Below are positions 45,306-57,263 of a DNA stretch of 64,000 nucleotides, in pieces. The notes below the pieces were generated by a model. It was not told where the DNA came from. It worked only from the letters and a program-made list of their open reading frames with translations, and ran no database searches. Origin of the DNA: Dactylellina haptotyla (taxonomy: Eukaryota; Ascomycota; Orbiliomycetes; Orbiliales; Orbiliaceae). Positions within the stretch are counted from its first letter, which is position 1, and each line of letters begins with the position of its first letter. A program made the position numbers and the translations under genes. Location: NCBI GenBank assembly GCA_031310005.1, contig CM062382.1, positions 186,001 to 250,000 of the forward strand, read 5' to 3'.

Positions 45306-46290
45306 GATTGCGACAATGCTAAGATGTACCCCAAAAGACAGATAAGAAAAAACCTGCCTTCTAAAAGACCAGAAACACTGGACGTTCGCTGACCCATTTT
45401 ATACTTTTTAAACAGTTGAACTTTTCCTCGTAAACCGTCCGTGGCGCACCACAGAGACGAGCTGGATTTACCTTCACGAAAATATTGGGAATCCGGGGAC
45501 GCAGACGTCCGAAATTGCGACAGCGTCTGGAAAACAGCCGATTGTGTAAGAAAGGAGCTCGTGAAGAAGTTCAGCTTTTCCTGTGTGCGATTTTTCAGTC
45601 GTCTGGCCCACCGGTGGCAATTTCAACTAAGCCTGGTTGAGTCTACGGCGTCGGACGTCGTTCGACTTTTGTGGGATTTGTGGATTCTCGATGCCGGAAT
45701 GCCCATAGAATCCCAGAAACCGTGGAAATTTGGGGCGCAAATTGAGTTCATCTCCTATTCTGCCATGCATACCAAGTAACCTTAAATCGACCTAGCTCGA
45801 GCGCAGGGCTTCCGCCACCTTAGCTTAGCCCATTTAGGCATTGCAGCCGCACCGCTCCCCAACCCTTTTTCGGCCAGATTGTATTCAGCTTGACACATGT
45901 GCCAATCGAAGCTGCGCTTCCTGCTCTTTTCGAACGTTCGAGATCATTGTGATTACACGCAGCTTGGCGCATGATCAACGGGCAGCCAGACGGAGATTTT
46001 TGTTCGTTTTACGTTTATAAAACTGTATTTATTCTGTATCTTCACCGTTTACTCGCAACACTTTTCTGATCAAGGCTCCACCCGATTTTTGACCAATCGC
46101 CAGCATTGCACGCTTTTGGCACCACGAACGAACCAATCAACTGTACTCGATGCAATCGTGGTCTGAAAGCATTACTTGGAGTTGACAATTTAACAATTAT
46201 GCTGGATATGCCAGGTGATACTTGATTCCTAGCTGCTGAGATACTTAACGTATAATATAAGAAATTTAGAAATATTCACTTTGCTAGAAT
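45306..46290. other. Intergenic, no gene seen
   Basis: Promoter region of the multidomain gene and 3' end of the next minus-strand gene. The plus-strand ORF at 45441-45779 begins at GTG and shows no motif, so I do not call it. Confidence 0.5.
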
Positions 46291-48107
46291 CTATCTAGTT
46301 GATATTCTTGTATTTGTCGGCTCGGGACCAACATAATTACTCTTGGTCGTGCTGATTTCCCAAGGCGGGACAGCGGTTGTTCCTGGCGGCGCAACGTAGC
46401 AACTTCTCGTTGTTCCGCACATATCCTAGGAAATAAGAAATAATTAATACGTAAGTCGAAGGTTCAAGAACATCTGGGACTTATTCTTGCAATTGGTATG
46501 AGAACTTACATCTGTTGGAGTGCATTTGCAATTGATAAAATTTCCCGAACATCGTGCAACATTTGTGTTTCCAACCCATTTTCCCGCACAACCGTTTAAA
46601 TCGCACTTTTTCGGTGAACCGCATGTCTCATCCACGGCATTACAATAACACGGTGACCAGTGATTCGTGCATTGGGCGTAAGGCAGATTACCTAAAAAGC
46701 TACCATCGCAGTCGTTCTGATCGCAGTCTTTCCGCGCCCCGCATGTCCCTGTGCTGCCCTGAGTGGGAGTGCATCGACATGTCTTATACAAGCCTTTACA
46801 CGTTGCGTAGCCATTGGAATCAAACGAGCCCGCGCAACTACCTGAGTCACAGGACTTAGGAGACCCACAGGTGCCTCCACTACCTTGCGTTGGCGTGCAT
46901 CGACACGTTTTATATTGGTTCTTGCAAGTGGCGTATCCGTCCGAGTCAAAGCTTCCCCCGCAATTGTTCAAATCGCAGTCTCTAGGAGTCCCACAAGTAC
47001 CGCTACTATCCTGAGTAGGATTGCAGCGGCATGTTTTGTATAGGTTTTTACAAGTCGCATATCCGTCGGAATCAAATGAGCCGCCACAATTGCCTTGATC
47101 GCAATCCTTGGGTGTCCCACAGTTACCACCACTTCCCTGGGTAGGTGTGCACCGGCAAGTTTTATATAGACCCTTGCAAGTCGCATATCCGTCCGCATCG
47201 AACGTTCCCGCGCAACCGCCCTGGTCGCAAGGTTTGGGAGCCCCACAATTACCGCCGGAGCCCTGCGTAGGATTGCAACGGCAGGTGACCCATTTCCCCT
47301 TACATGTTGCGTATCCGTCAGAGTCAAACGTGCCTGCACAACCGTTCAAAGTGCAGTTTTGAGCTGTCCCACACATCGTAGTTGTGGGCGTGCAAGAGCA
47401 GCCGGCTCCGTATACCTTACAAGTCGGGATACCATCGGTAAAACTGCCGCCGCAATTATTTGCGTTACAAATGGGGCTAGTACAAGTATACCCCTGTGTA
47501 TTTATCGACGGTATGCAGCTGCATCCTGATAGAACGGTTGACTTGCAGGTAGGCTGACCCCCTGTTACAGTTCCAGAGCAGTTGCTAGCCTCACAGGATG
47601 GAGCTGTTCCGGGGCACACCACTTGATAAGGAGTGGTTGTTGTCTTCGTTGTTGTGGTGGTGGTTGTGGTTGTGGTGGTTGTAGTTGTAGGCGGTCTAGT
47701 TTAAATTATTAGACGTCTGCATTAGATCTTAGTTGTGTTGAGAGAAGCGGAGGAGCATACTTAGTTGTAGTCGTTGTACTTGTTGTCGTCGTAGTTTTCG
47801 ATGTAGTTGAAGTCGAAGTTGTAGTTGGAGTCGTTGTCGTTGAGGTTGTCGTCGTCTGAGTGGTAGTCGTTTTGGTGGTGGTAGTTGTCGTTGTCGTCGT
47901 TGTTGCGCCTATAGGCCCAAAGAGCGACGAAGGGAAAGTGATAAATGGAATGGGGCCTGGCTGTGGATATAGCGCTGGACATAAATCCACCGCTCTCTTT
48001 ACGAAAATGTGCTTCAGACCGGAGCCGTCCGCAGGATAGGAAAGAACGCTCGTGGTGAAAAGTAATACCAGTGTCACCAAAATTTTCGGCATTATTTTGT
48101 CCCCCAT
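46291..48107 (-). CDS. Secreted protein with nine 6-Cys tandem repeats
   Basis: Three exons, 48107-47761, 47695-46510 and 46425-46291, give 555 residues, all in phase. The start ATG at 48107 (or 48092) leads into a signal peptide (ILVTLVLLFTTSVLS). A 60-residue poly-Thr stretch is split by the first intron, then nine repeats of about 40-42 residues of the form CGxPKxCDxxxCxGxFDxD then GYATCKxxYKTCRCxPTQ, each with six cysteines, presumably three disulfides. Repeats 3-7 are nearly identical (recent duplication); 1-2 and 8-9 are divergent, and a truncated tenth unit follows. The repeat is not EGF, CBM1, CFEM or any module I can name. A wall-anchored or adhesive surface role is plausible. The Thr tract and Cys richness match its neighbour at 41818-45305. 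Confidence 0.8.
46510..47616 (-). repeat. Tandem array of 6-Cys coding repeats (~126 bp unit)
   Basis: The repeat array inside the preceding gene. The central five units are strongly alike at protein level and visibly at DNA level, so the array is a candidate for copy-number variation between strains. Confidence 0.75.
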
Positions 48108-49173
48108 TGTGATATTTGATCAATAGGATACACCTCCACGCATCTCTATCAAGATATCGGTACTATGAGAAGCTATATAACCGTCGCTTTTCGAATGGCT
48201 TAATCTGTCCGGCAGAGGTAAAAGTCGGCGAGCTCGACCTGTTAGCACTATACCTGTATGCATAATTATATCCAAGGGTTATCAATTATTCTGTTGTGCT
48301 CCGTATTGAACTTTAGATTACTATCGCACTTCGCTGGCCCCATGGAGTTGAAGATTACCCAAGCGAAGACCGTCCGTGAGATTTCTGTACGACCAAGGTC
48401 AACTCCGCTCAAGGTCAGCTAGACTAGGGCCACTACCCGGCTTTATAACATAGGAAGTTGATTGGAATAGAATACTGACTCTGTCCCACCAGGGTCCGGA
48501 ATTGTGTAATTTACATACAATTCACAGATATATAGCTCACCAGAGTTATCTATAGCAGGTTGTTTTCAGGAACACAGCTTTATTCTGCACTATTCAATGT
48601 CCTCGATCTTGGCGCCACGGCAATCTGTGGTCAGCTTGATGCACGGTGATTAATCGAAAATTTGCAACACCCTCCAAAAAGCTTTGAACAAAAGCAGCCT
48701 GGTTTTTTTTGCGCCAATAGAACTTATAAATTAAAGTTAGGCTAAATTATAACTTTTCAGTTGTGAAGCCGGTTAGGCTTGAATATGAAATGTGGGTGGT
48801 TTGCAAAAAGTCCCTGCCTGCATGCATAAGTCAGATGCGGCCCTTTCCATGCCTTGGCAGACACGGTTTCCGCGCTCCGCTTAATCCGAGCCTGCGCTAT
48901 GAACGCCACCCCACTAGTTGCCATCCAGAAAGACAAAATTTATCAAACGAGAGATTTTTGCAATCGAAGGATGGTTGCATGCCTCAAAATTTGAGAGGTG
49001 CCTTGGTTAATCAACTGGAAGCCACCCCGTAGTTTCTTGTTGAAAAGATTTGGTTATATATATCTATATGGGCATACATATCCTGCAGCTAGTCGCACAG
49101 GTGACTTTCTTGCGCTTTTATTGTTTTGGAGAAGAGTTCTTTTGCCATATAGATTTGGCAATCTCAATAGATC
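48108..49173. other. Divergent intergenic region
   Basis: Holds promoters of the repeat protein (minus) and the WSC gene (plus). No gene seen. A TA-rich block (TTATATATATCTATATGGG) lies about 115 bp upstream of the WSC ATG. Confidence 0.5.
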
Positions 49174-52100
49174 ATGCGTATCAAAACCGGTCTATTGTCT
49201 CTTATTGCTCTGTCATTCTTTCCAGTTATCAACGGACAGAGCGTCCAATGCGTCACAGTCAATGATGGCTGCGATGTTGGAGATGTCAACGAAGACGCCG
49301 TTACTAATGCTATTGCAAAGTTCCAGACTGGTTGGCTCTACGGCGGTCGGGATCCCACCATCATTTCTTCTGCTCTGGGTGGCGGTAGCCTTGCCGTCCT
49401 GATGTACACTTGCAATGATGGAACTCCTCCGCCAAGATTAGAAGGCGCCCTAATAAGATCATATTTTCGGAAGATACTTGACTGCCCAAACAATTGTGGT
49501 GGTGTTGCATCTTCTGGTAATAGTAACTGTGGTTTTGGAGTATTAATTCGCAACAACGCCGCCAATATGCCTTGCTTCTCAAAGGTGATCAATCTTGAGC
49601 CGCAAGGAACTTACACGCCACCTGGAGACCCTGGAACCGAACCGCCTGCGCCCACGATCAATCCTTCGAACTCTGATCCGTGGACTTTTAATAGTTGCCG
49701 GACCGATGACGCTAGTGCCAGGGCACTCCCCAATTCACAGTTTAGCGATTCCATGACCGTCGACAAGTGTCTGGAACTGGCGGACACGTATCAATACGCT
49801 GCTTTACAAGGCGGAAACACTTGTTATTGGGGTGACGAACTCCAAGGTTCTGGCCAGAATGTTGATGAATCCCAGTGCAATATAGCTTGCGTTGGTAAGG
49901 CTGGTGAGTTTTGCGGCGGTAACTTGAAAAATCTGCTTTATAAAAACACAGACTTCGAGATACCGGACGTCCCTGGCATGATTACTTTGATGGAAGAACT
50001 ATGGCAGTGTGAATATGCTCTCACAGAGAATTTGAACGAATATGAGAGCCAACGACTTCAAGCCGAGGAAGAAAGCCAACAAGGTACCGGTAGTGGTAAC
50101 AAGAAAAAACGGTTTATACCTGCGGCTTGGGCAGCTCGCCTTCTTTTCACTTGGCTGCGAATGAGAACCGTTTGCTGGAGATGTCGTAAGTGGTATTGTC
50201 CGTCTTGTTTCTACTTGGAATAGACAGAGTTAACATAATAATATCGAGTTGGTATTAATATACGCCTCAGGGGAAGGTTACAGGCTGGCTGGCGGCATGT
50301 CGCACAATACCTTCAGAAATATATACCAGGAAATCCCGTAATAATGACTTCGATCATTGCGCACTATTTACTATTCTTTGCTGATGAATGTATGTCCCAA
50401 TAGCAACTACCTGAGCAATTTGAACTGCAAGCATTAGTCCCAGCGCAAAGGGCCGGTACGTAGATCTATATTGTTTCACTCGCTTGTTTCGTGGCCCTAA
50501 GTACTGCTCGTCCGATGGAGTTTCTAATTTCCATGCCTGTAGGTCAACTTATGGAAGTACAAGGAAATGCCTTATTGGAAATTTCAGAGCTAGTGGCTGA
50601 GTACGAAGGTGTCATAACAACAGCCATCGTGTTTGTGAGTATGACGTTACTTGGGTTCTGACTTCAAGTTGTCTAAAATCTAAGAATAACCGCTTATATA
50701 TCAACCGAGCTTTTTGTTTAGAAAGTCGCGCAAATAAGTATGCACATTAACTCCCCCCAGCTCTGAAGATAAGTATGAATATCCTTTATCATTTTATAGT
50801 TTCTAATTTAGCGATAGTGGGCGATATAAACAGGGCACTGACCTTCCATCAAAATCTCGAACAAACTGGGCAGGTGGTTGACCCTAATAACCCGGACACA
50901 GGGGAAGACCCAAACGACAATCCCGACGACAATCCCGACGAAGGTTCAGACGAGGATCCAACTGTCCTGACTCCTTGTCCCTGTAGTGCTCTTGGCTGTA
51001 CTGTCAACAGACTGAAGCTCGCACGATCAGATCTCACGTTGACGCAGCCCAAACGAATCAATGGTACTGACGTAGGGGATAACGTGAAGCGGTCCCGTCT
51101 CGAAAAACGCCGAGATGGGACAATCTACAAACTACAACGTTGTAGTAATTTATGGTACAAGACTCTGGTTTACCCTTCTTATTCAGAGCTACTGCAGTAC
51201 TCCGCGATAAGAAACGTATTTCAACCGCACTACGATGTTGACTTCTATACACCAACAACTGTTGCTACTACGCAGTGCTTCTGGCAGCAAATCAGCCCCA
51301 TTGGAGGGGTCGCAGGATCCATTTACGCCACTGTACGTTTTAACTTAACCTTTCATGTAATGTTCACACTGACAGTCTACAGGAGCACGCATTTGAAAAT
51401 AAACTCATGAAGCGTTTTTTCGACGATATGGTAAACCTAGATTGTGCTCCCTGCGCGGCGGATGCGACAGGTAATGGCCTGGAGGAAATGTTCTTCTCAC
51501 TTACGCCCACAGGGTCACGTTACGACGGCTTGCCGTTCTCGGCGTCCATGGTTGCAAGGATGTCCTGGTATTCCGGAACATACCAGATAGGGTATTTTGA
51601 TGATTTTTTCGTTCTCGAACGCACTATAAATACGAATAAGGCCACGATATTAGACGGTCTCAAGCTCCCGAACAAAGACTGGGGGTCACAGATGACCTTA
51701 GATAGCTACATCCAAAAAATAGCAAAGGTCCAAACGGTTTTCAATTACCTGAACACTCATACAGTTGCGGCCAATTTTCTAGAAGCTTGTCGCCGGATCA
51801 GAGTTGAATTGTGGGAGCCCCCATAGCCCAAATGTTTGAAAAGAAGTTTCGTGGCTGACAGGTTTCCGAAGCAATGCATATGATAATGACCCAACGTTTG
51901 GGATACTACCGGCCAACCAACCTCGACTAACTCCAAACTGTCTAGCAGTATTACCCATACCCGTCCCGCCTCCGGGCGGCCCACCGCTCCCGCCACCGGG
52001 ATGGGGTCCTAGGTTTAGCAACTATATATCCCGGCTCTTACAAACTTCCGAAGGCAAAATGGTACTATGGGCAGCCAGTACGGTAGTCACTGTCCAAAAT

Positions 52101-52259
52101 GGAATTGACAGGCTTTGGCCACCTCCAGCTGCCGGTCAGCAGCCCAGTGCACAGAGGGTGGATGCTCTCAATTGGTTGACTGCTGTACAATTACCTGGCG
52201 GCCTGCTGCATGCAGATTCCTTCAGGTTCAATCGGGTTCTATACCAAGGATATTTTTAA
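49174..52259 (+). CDS. Secreted WSC-domain protein with unknown C-terminal region
   Basis: Exon 1 (49174-50185) has a signal peptide (TGLLSLIALSFFPVING), a Cys-containing secreted domain, a Pro-rich hinge, and a WSC domain at about residues 170-255 (FNSCRTDDAS ... TCYWGDELQ ... EFCGGNLKNLLY). WSC domains bind carbohydrate. Downstream I can thread exons 50543-50634, a 16-nt exon 50722-50737, 50812-51332, 51383-51810 and 51872-52259, all phase-compatible; the connection from 50186 to 50542 is unresolved and may hold one or two small exons. The later part has an acidic linker (DNPDDNPDEGSDEDP), then a helical domain with a TEHAFENKLMKRF-like motif resembling a segment found behind some fungal GH18 chitinases, and a Pro-rich end. 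No catalytic residues are seen. It could be split into two genes. Confidence 0.6.
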
Positions 52260-53040
52260 TTACGAAGGATAGATGGGACCGCGAGATTCAGATCATATGC
52301 AATGAGCGCGCCGCCGCCTCCTAGCTAAACAAAGTAGAGTTAAGTTAGCTCTGTAGGGTGTATCTTATATTTGTCGGCTTAGCGAACTTCAGTGAGAAGT
52401 GAAATACTCCAAGAATTAGATTGGGGCACATGGAGAGTTCATTGATATATAAACCTTGGTTATTGCCGATGGGACTTTGATAATATAGACTCTATGCGAT
52501 ATCAACAGAAATCTACAACTAGGTGGTGGCGTAGTACCCATCTAGTTTTTAGTTCATTGGATTTTTCATGGGGATTATGCTTCGCGGCTGGCGATTAATC
52601 TAGCATGATGCGAGTCCTAACCACAGTTGCGCAAGTGCGATACGTGGCTTGCCGTAGCAGGGGCATCTAGCCACAGGCTTACGGCTGATCCAGGAGCTCG
52701 GAACATAATCCTCAAATCGATAGACTTTGATCTCCCCCCCCCCCCAGCCTAAACCCTGGAGCTTGCGCTTGGCTATAATAGAAAAGATATGGTTTTAGAG
52801 GCATAATCGTCTTCATAAAGTCATATAAATCGACGAAACAGGACGCTTTATCAACATCAATACTAGCAAAGTTTCTTGCATTCTCCCCGTTGCCTCGGTA
52901 AACCTAGCAGATTGGAGAAACTGGCAAGCCTGGACTTTAACGCCGATAAATTAGTGAAACTCAATATTCATGAGACTGTTTACGAAAATTCCATCGAATA
53001 GTCAGGTCTTTTATTATTTTTGCAGTTCAGACCTCCATTC
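52260..53040. other. Intergenic, no gene seen
   Basis: Lies between convergent genes. Contains a C12 homopolymer at 52734-52745. Confidence 0.5.
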
Positions 53041-53874
53041 TTATACCATCGCATCGTTCCAGTTCATGCCGGTCATTTTATCTTCATCTAGCCAATCAAT
53101 GCTCTCAGGTGTTATAGAAGCACTGCGAGAAACGGATTCTCGCATTTTGCCTAATCGCGTCATATAAAATCGGGTATACCTGATACTGTCTTCTCGCATT
53201 GTAGCAAAATTGATCGGGATCTGCATGAAGAACATCACGATCATCAAGCGGACGAATTCCCAATCATTAACTTTGCCGTCGCCTTTGTGGTATATTGCCC
53301 TATTGATAAGGGTGCCTGTAGTCATAATAAAGACGGCGCTAATCGTTGGGGGTCAGCGCAAATGCTAGCATGAAAAGGTTTGATCGTATGCTATCAGGGT
53401 CTTACAAAGCAATAGCGACTAGCCAAATTTTGGCTCTAGTAGCTAATAGCGATGTCTCCATTCGTTTTAGTAGCATCTCCAACTGCTCAAAGCATACTTC
53501 AAGAGAAGCTTGGATTGTGCGGAGCTGGGCTAGCAGTTCTTCGTCGTCCCAGTTCTTTATTTCGTCTTCCAGGGGTATATCGGTGTGTGGTTGTCTCGTA
53601 AACCAGCGACTTAGCCACGTCGATGCCCTTGTATCAGAGCCTACCGTTATTAGTAGAGAGTTTTTGAAGGTTTAATACGCGGCGGCTGAGATTACCTACA
53701 TTCAGCAGTGACGCCTGGAAGGCCTCGGGAAACAGCAAGCGATTGGTACTGACGGTATTTTTGGAGGTTTGAGATTGTGGTGTTTTTCAGGGCAACTGCA
53801 GCCTCAACAGAGCCTGGGGATTCTGGCAAGGTTCTCTCCATCGCTGGTATCAAAGGTGTAGAAGGACCTGCCAT
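53041..53874 (-). CDS. Small predicted membrane protein, unknown family
   Basis: Three exons, 53874-53700, 53640-53406 and 53338-53041, sum to 708 nt, 235 residues, in phase throughout; introns of 59 bp (TACTAAT branch) and 67 bp. The N-terminal half is helical and polar (EDEIKNWDDEELLAQL, LEVCFEQLEMLLKRME). A hydrophobic segment (IWLVAIALFAVFIMTTGTLI) is created only by the splice between exons 2 and 3, and a second (LMIVMFFMQIPINFA) follows, giving a probable two-pass membrane hairpin. The C-terminus is charged. I do not recognise the family. The hydrophobic segment forming exactly across an intron supports the model. It is the only clearly non-secreted gene in the right half of the window. 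Confidence 0.65.
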
Positions 53875-55974
53875 CACTAAGATACTAACTAATATGGGCT
53901 TAGGGAGGCCCAAGACGAAAGACAGATGAGGATGCGATTGCGATTTATCCTTCCACCTCTTCTCCGTCCAGACCAGAGCAATAACGTTATAAGCCTTGGT
54001 CATACGGCTGCCTTCGCTCGCCGCAACTTATCTCCCGCTTGCCAATTCGGCTGGGCAACGCCACTTATCAACGCTCATACATTTTTCGCCTCGAAACTCG
54101 CGCAGTCAGTCTCGAACCAAACCAAACAACACAGTCGCGCAGTATTGGCTGGTCTCGTCGCCTGACCCAAGGCAGAGCACTCCAACGGTCTTGGCCAACA
54201 AGGCGTCTTTATAAGGCCTGATATGATGTGGGACTCATTTGTGTCTATAGAAATAGTCGACTATATAACGGCCGTAGTGCAGCTGATTATATGTTGTGCG
54301 GAATGGAACGTTCCCGGAACTCTTAGCACAACCTCAGTCTGTGGCAACGCGTTGATATTTCCAAGAAAGCGAAAGATCTAATCACAAGTAGAGTGGGTCT
54401 TAAGCAGCTCAGGGTACTCGCTAATTTTTGGATTCGTGTAAAGTTACGGAGTCTTGTCTCGCAAGCTGGGTGCTATCGTGAATTTCCGCATACGTGCAAT
54501 GCAAATGAGTGTACATGTACACGTAAATGTTCTTCGGTATAGCCCGTGACGATCATTATGATTGAGACCGTGTCTATAAGAGTTTGCATCTAAAGTGGCA
54601 GCGCAGAGAAAATCAACAAATAAGTATAGTGCGTATTAGGTGTCAGAAAGCTTGGTCCCTGCAATCCCGAAAATTAGACTACAGCTAAATCGTGATGTGA
54701 TCTTCAAGAAACCCTGTATATACGCATCGTGATGATATGGCAGTTCTAGCCAGCCAATCCTTTTCTACTCTGCGACCCATATTTCAAAACAAGGACACGA
54801 TTTTGGATCCCGGAAATTATTGGATTTGATGAAATGCGCTGCAATCGATGATCACTCCTACTATTGTTGGCGGAACCGTCCGGAGAGAAAACAGAGTTAT
54901 GGTCTTCCGCTGGCCTATCGGCAACTTTGGCATGTATGTTTGTTCCCTGACCAATAATAGGCTTACACCTCATTAGAGAGTGGGGGCTGATGATACCCAT
55001 AAAGTGGCCCGATCCAAAACAGGGTTCACGATCTAAAATTCGGCTATGTGCCAAATTAGATCAAGTAAGTACCCAAGCCGATCTTTTCGTGGTTGGAATG
55101 GTATGAAATTAGATATCGCCCAGCCACTCAAGCTCTGCCTAGGAAACTCGGCAAAAGCTTTTCTGGATTATTCCCACGCGCTAGGAAATCTGGGCAGGAG
55201 AGCTGATACCCGTAGAAACCGCAACATGCACGCTACAGCGTAAAAGATAGATTCTCCATGATTGAATGACTACGGGAACCGTCAGAATTTCATGTATCTG
55301 GATACGATGGTCCACGATTAGTCTACAAACATATCAGATCTAGTCGTACCAGCTATTTCGCTCCGAAAACCTAAAGAGAAAAAATTCATCGCGCTCTTGA
55401 AAGAATTGATCTGTACAATGGACCGCTAGCAGTATAGATAGGTCACAGCAGGAGAACTGCACATGGTAGATCACTTTTCAGCCCCTAGCAAGAAACTAAG
55501 GCCTCAATTCTAGTTGTCAAGTGAAAACAATGCATGGGATCAGGTGCTCTCTCAAAATCCGGATCTCAGCAGGGCGATCAAATAGGTAGCGCAAATTTCG
55601 ATTCCCGATTGGGCTTTGTTGTGGGCCGAATGCGAAGCCAACCAACAAGCGAACGGTGATGAACCTGCTGGCACAACAAGTCGAGTAAGACAGGATATCA
55701 GAAGCCGTTGCTCAGAATGACTAGCAATGTGTGCGAACGGACTTCGTATTCCTTAAGATGAAGTCATATTTTTATTTGATCTCGCTATTTGATGGATGCA
55801 GCTTATTTTCTTCGCTTCGATTTTCTCAAGTACAAAACATCTATCTATTTTTGCATAAGAGGACCGTGGTCCTACTTGTTTTTTAGAAATTTATCCGAAC
55901 ATCTTCCGGGCAATCAACCCAAGAACTCAAATCCTGTTAATTGTGCCTCATACTCTTAAATTTTCTACGCCAGT
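53875..55974. other. Intergenic, no gene seen
   Basis: 2.1 kb. A short ORF at 55046-55243 and several small ones around 53926-54221 show no motif or splice continuity. The left end is the promoter of the membrane protein, the right end that of the carbonic anhydrase. Confidence 0.5.
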
Positions 55975-57007
55975 ATGCTGTCCGGGTTCTTTATTACGTT
56001 GTTTTTACCAGTTGCTTTCGCATGTACTTCATGTCAAGCTGGTCGACGCCAACCTCGCTCAGAAGGAGCGGAATTCTCCTATAATGGTCTAACTGGACCT
56101 GTCGATTGGGACCAGTTCGCAAACACGTGTGGTACCGGAAAAACGCAGTCTCCGATTAATATTGTGTTGAATTCCCAAACGAGCACCGGAGATATTGCGA
56201 ATTACGCAGACATTGGCTCTGCCGGATTCGATTTCAATAACACTGGCCACACTGTCGAGTGTTTCTACAAAGGACAACAAGCTACACTGGGAGGCGTTGA
56301 TTATGTACTTCAAAGGTAACATTCCGGTATAATCCCTCAAAATGTTTGCGAGGAGGGTTGTACGATATGTATATCATAATACTAAATATTCTATATTTTA
56401 TTTTTTATTTTTACAGATTCCACTTTCACACTCCATCTGAGCATCGATTGAATAACCAGTGGTACCCATTGGAAGTACATTTCGTGCACCAAGGAAAGAC
56501 TGGTATGGACGAATGCTATCAAAATAAGCTATTAAGTGGAAGCTGACTGTTCAAATAAGATGCTACTAAATTGGCGGTTGTCGGAATTTTCTTCAATGTC
56601 AACGAGCGAAACAGATCTGAACCCATGATCGAGAGAATGGCTCAACTCCTCAGGAAGATTACACAGAAAGGAGATAGTGTCACTGCTACAGACGTTCATC
56701 TTCGGTACGCCTCTTCGCATCTTAGTCGAACACTTAATATTCATGCTGATTTATTCATTTTTTGTGACTTTATAGCGGCATTCGGCGTGCGATTACGCAC
56801 TCTAAGAAATACACATACACTGGCTCTCTAACTACTCCTCCGTGCACCGAAGGTGTTGCTTGGTATATTAGCAATACTATTCTTGATATTTCAATTGCAG
56901 ATCTCAATATGTTCAAGAAGGTCATGCAGTACAACGCCCGAGATTTACAGGCTGGAATTGGAGAAACAAATATTGTTGAATACGCATCGCAGTACCTTGC
57001 TCCATAG
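55975..57007 (+). CDS. Alpha-carbonic anhydrase, secreted
   Basis: Four exons (55975-56315, 56417-56502, 56560-56704, 56776-57007) total 804 nt, 267 residues. It hydrates CO2 to bicarbonate outside the cell. A signal peptide (GFFITLFLPVAFACTSC) is followed by the alpha-class domain: VDWDQFANTCGTGKTQSPIN, then FHFHTPSEH with two zinc His, then LEVHFVHQG with the third, then KLAVVGIFFNV, and GSLTTPPCTEGVAW near the end. Two Cys (NTCG and PPCTEG) probably form the conserved disulfide. Length and motif order match fungal alpha-class enzymes. Intron 1 is longer than average (101 bp) and very T-rich before its acceptor. It is convergent to the polygalacturonase. Possible roles are pH or CO2 sensing around the hypha, which is inference. 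Confidence 0.92.
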
Positions 57008-57263
57008 GGGCAGGCTATTTGGGGCATTTTCATCTCATGTATTTTACCGTATTAATTCTTCAGACTATTTGTCAGGATAATTCCTTGTAATCGATGTTGT
57101 TTGTGATTAAATATCTTTGGATGTTCATGGTCATTTTCAGAAATATATCTTCGGCTAGATCCAGAAAAAGAGGTGCTCAATTTCCATAAGCTCATAGGCA
57201 AGAAGACGCTTATATACACTGATTCTGTTCCATATCGCATATTTACAAATAAAATAAACGCAA

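Noticed and set aside
45441-45779. 112-codon plus-strand frame
   Set aside because: GTG start, no motif, sits in the promoter of the multidomain surface gene.
46554-47362. Plus-strand ORFs opposite the Cys-repeat array
   Set aside because: Shadows of the repeated coding sequence; periodicity comes from the real gene on the minus strand.
55026-55243. Met-Cys start followed by GTAAGT and a 65-codon open frame
   Set aside because: Neither the spliced nor the unspliced frame shows the cysteine/histidine module; low-complexity promoter-like sequence.
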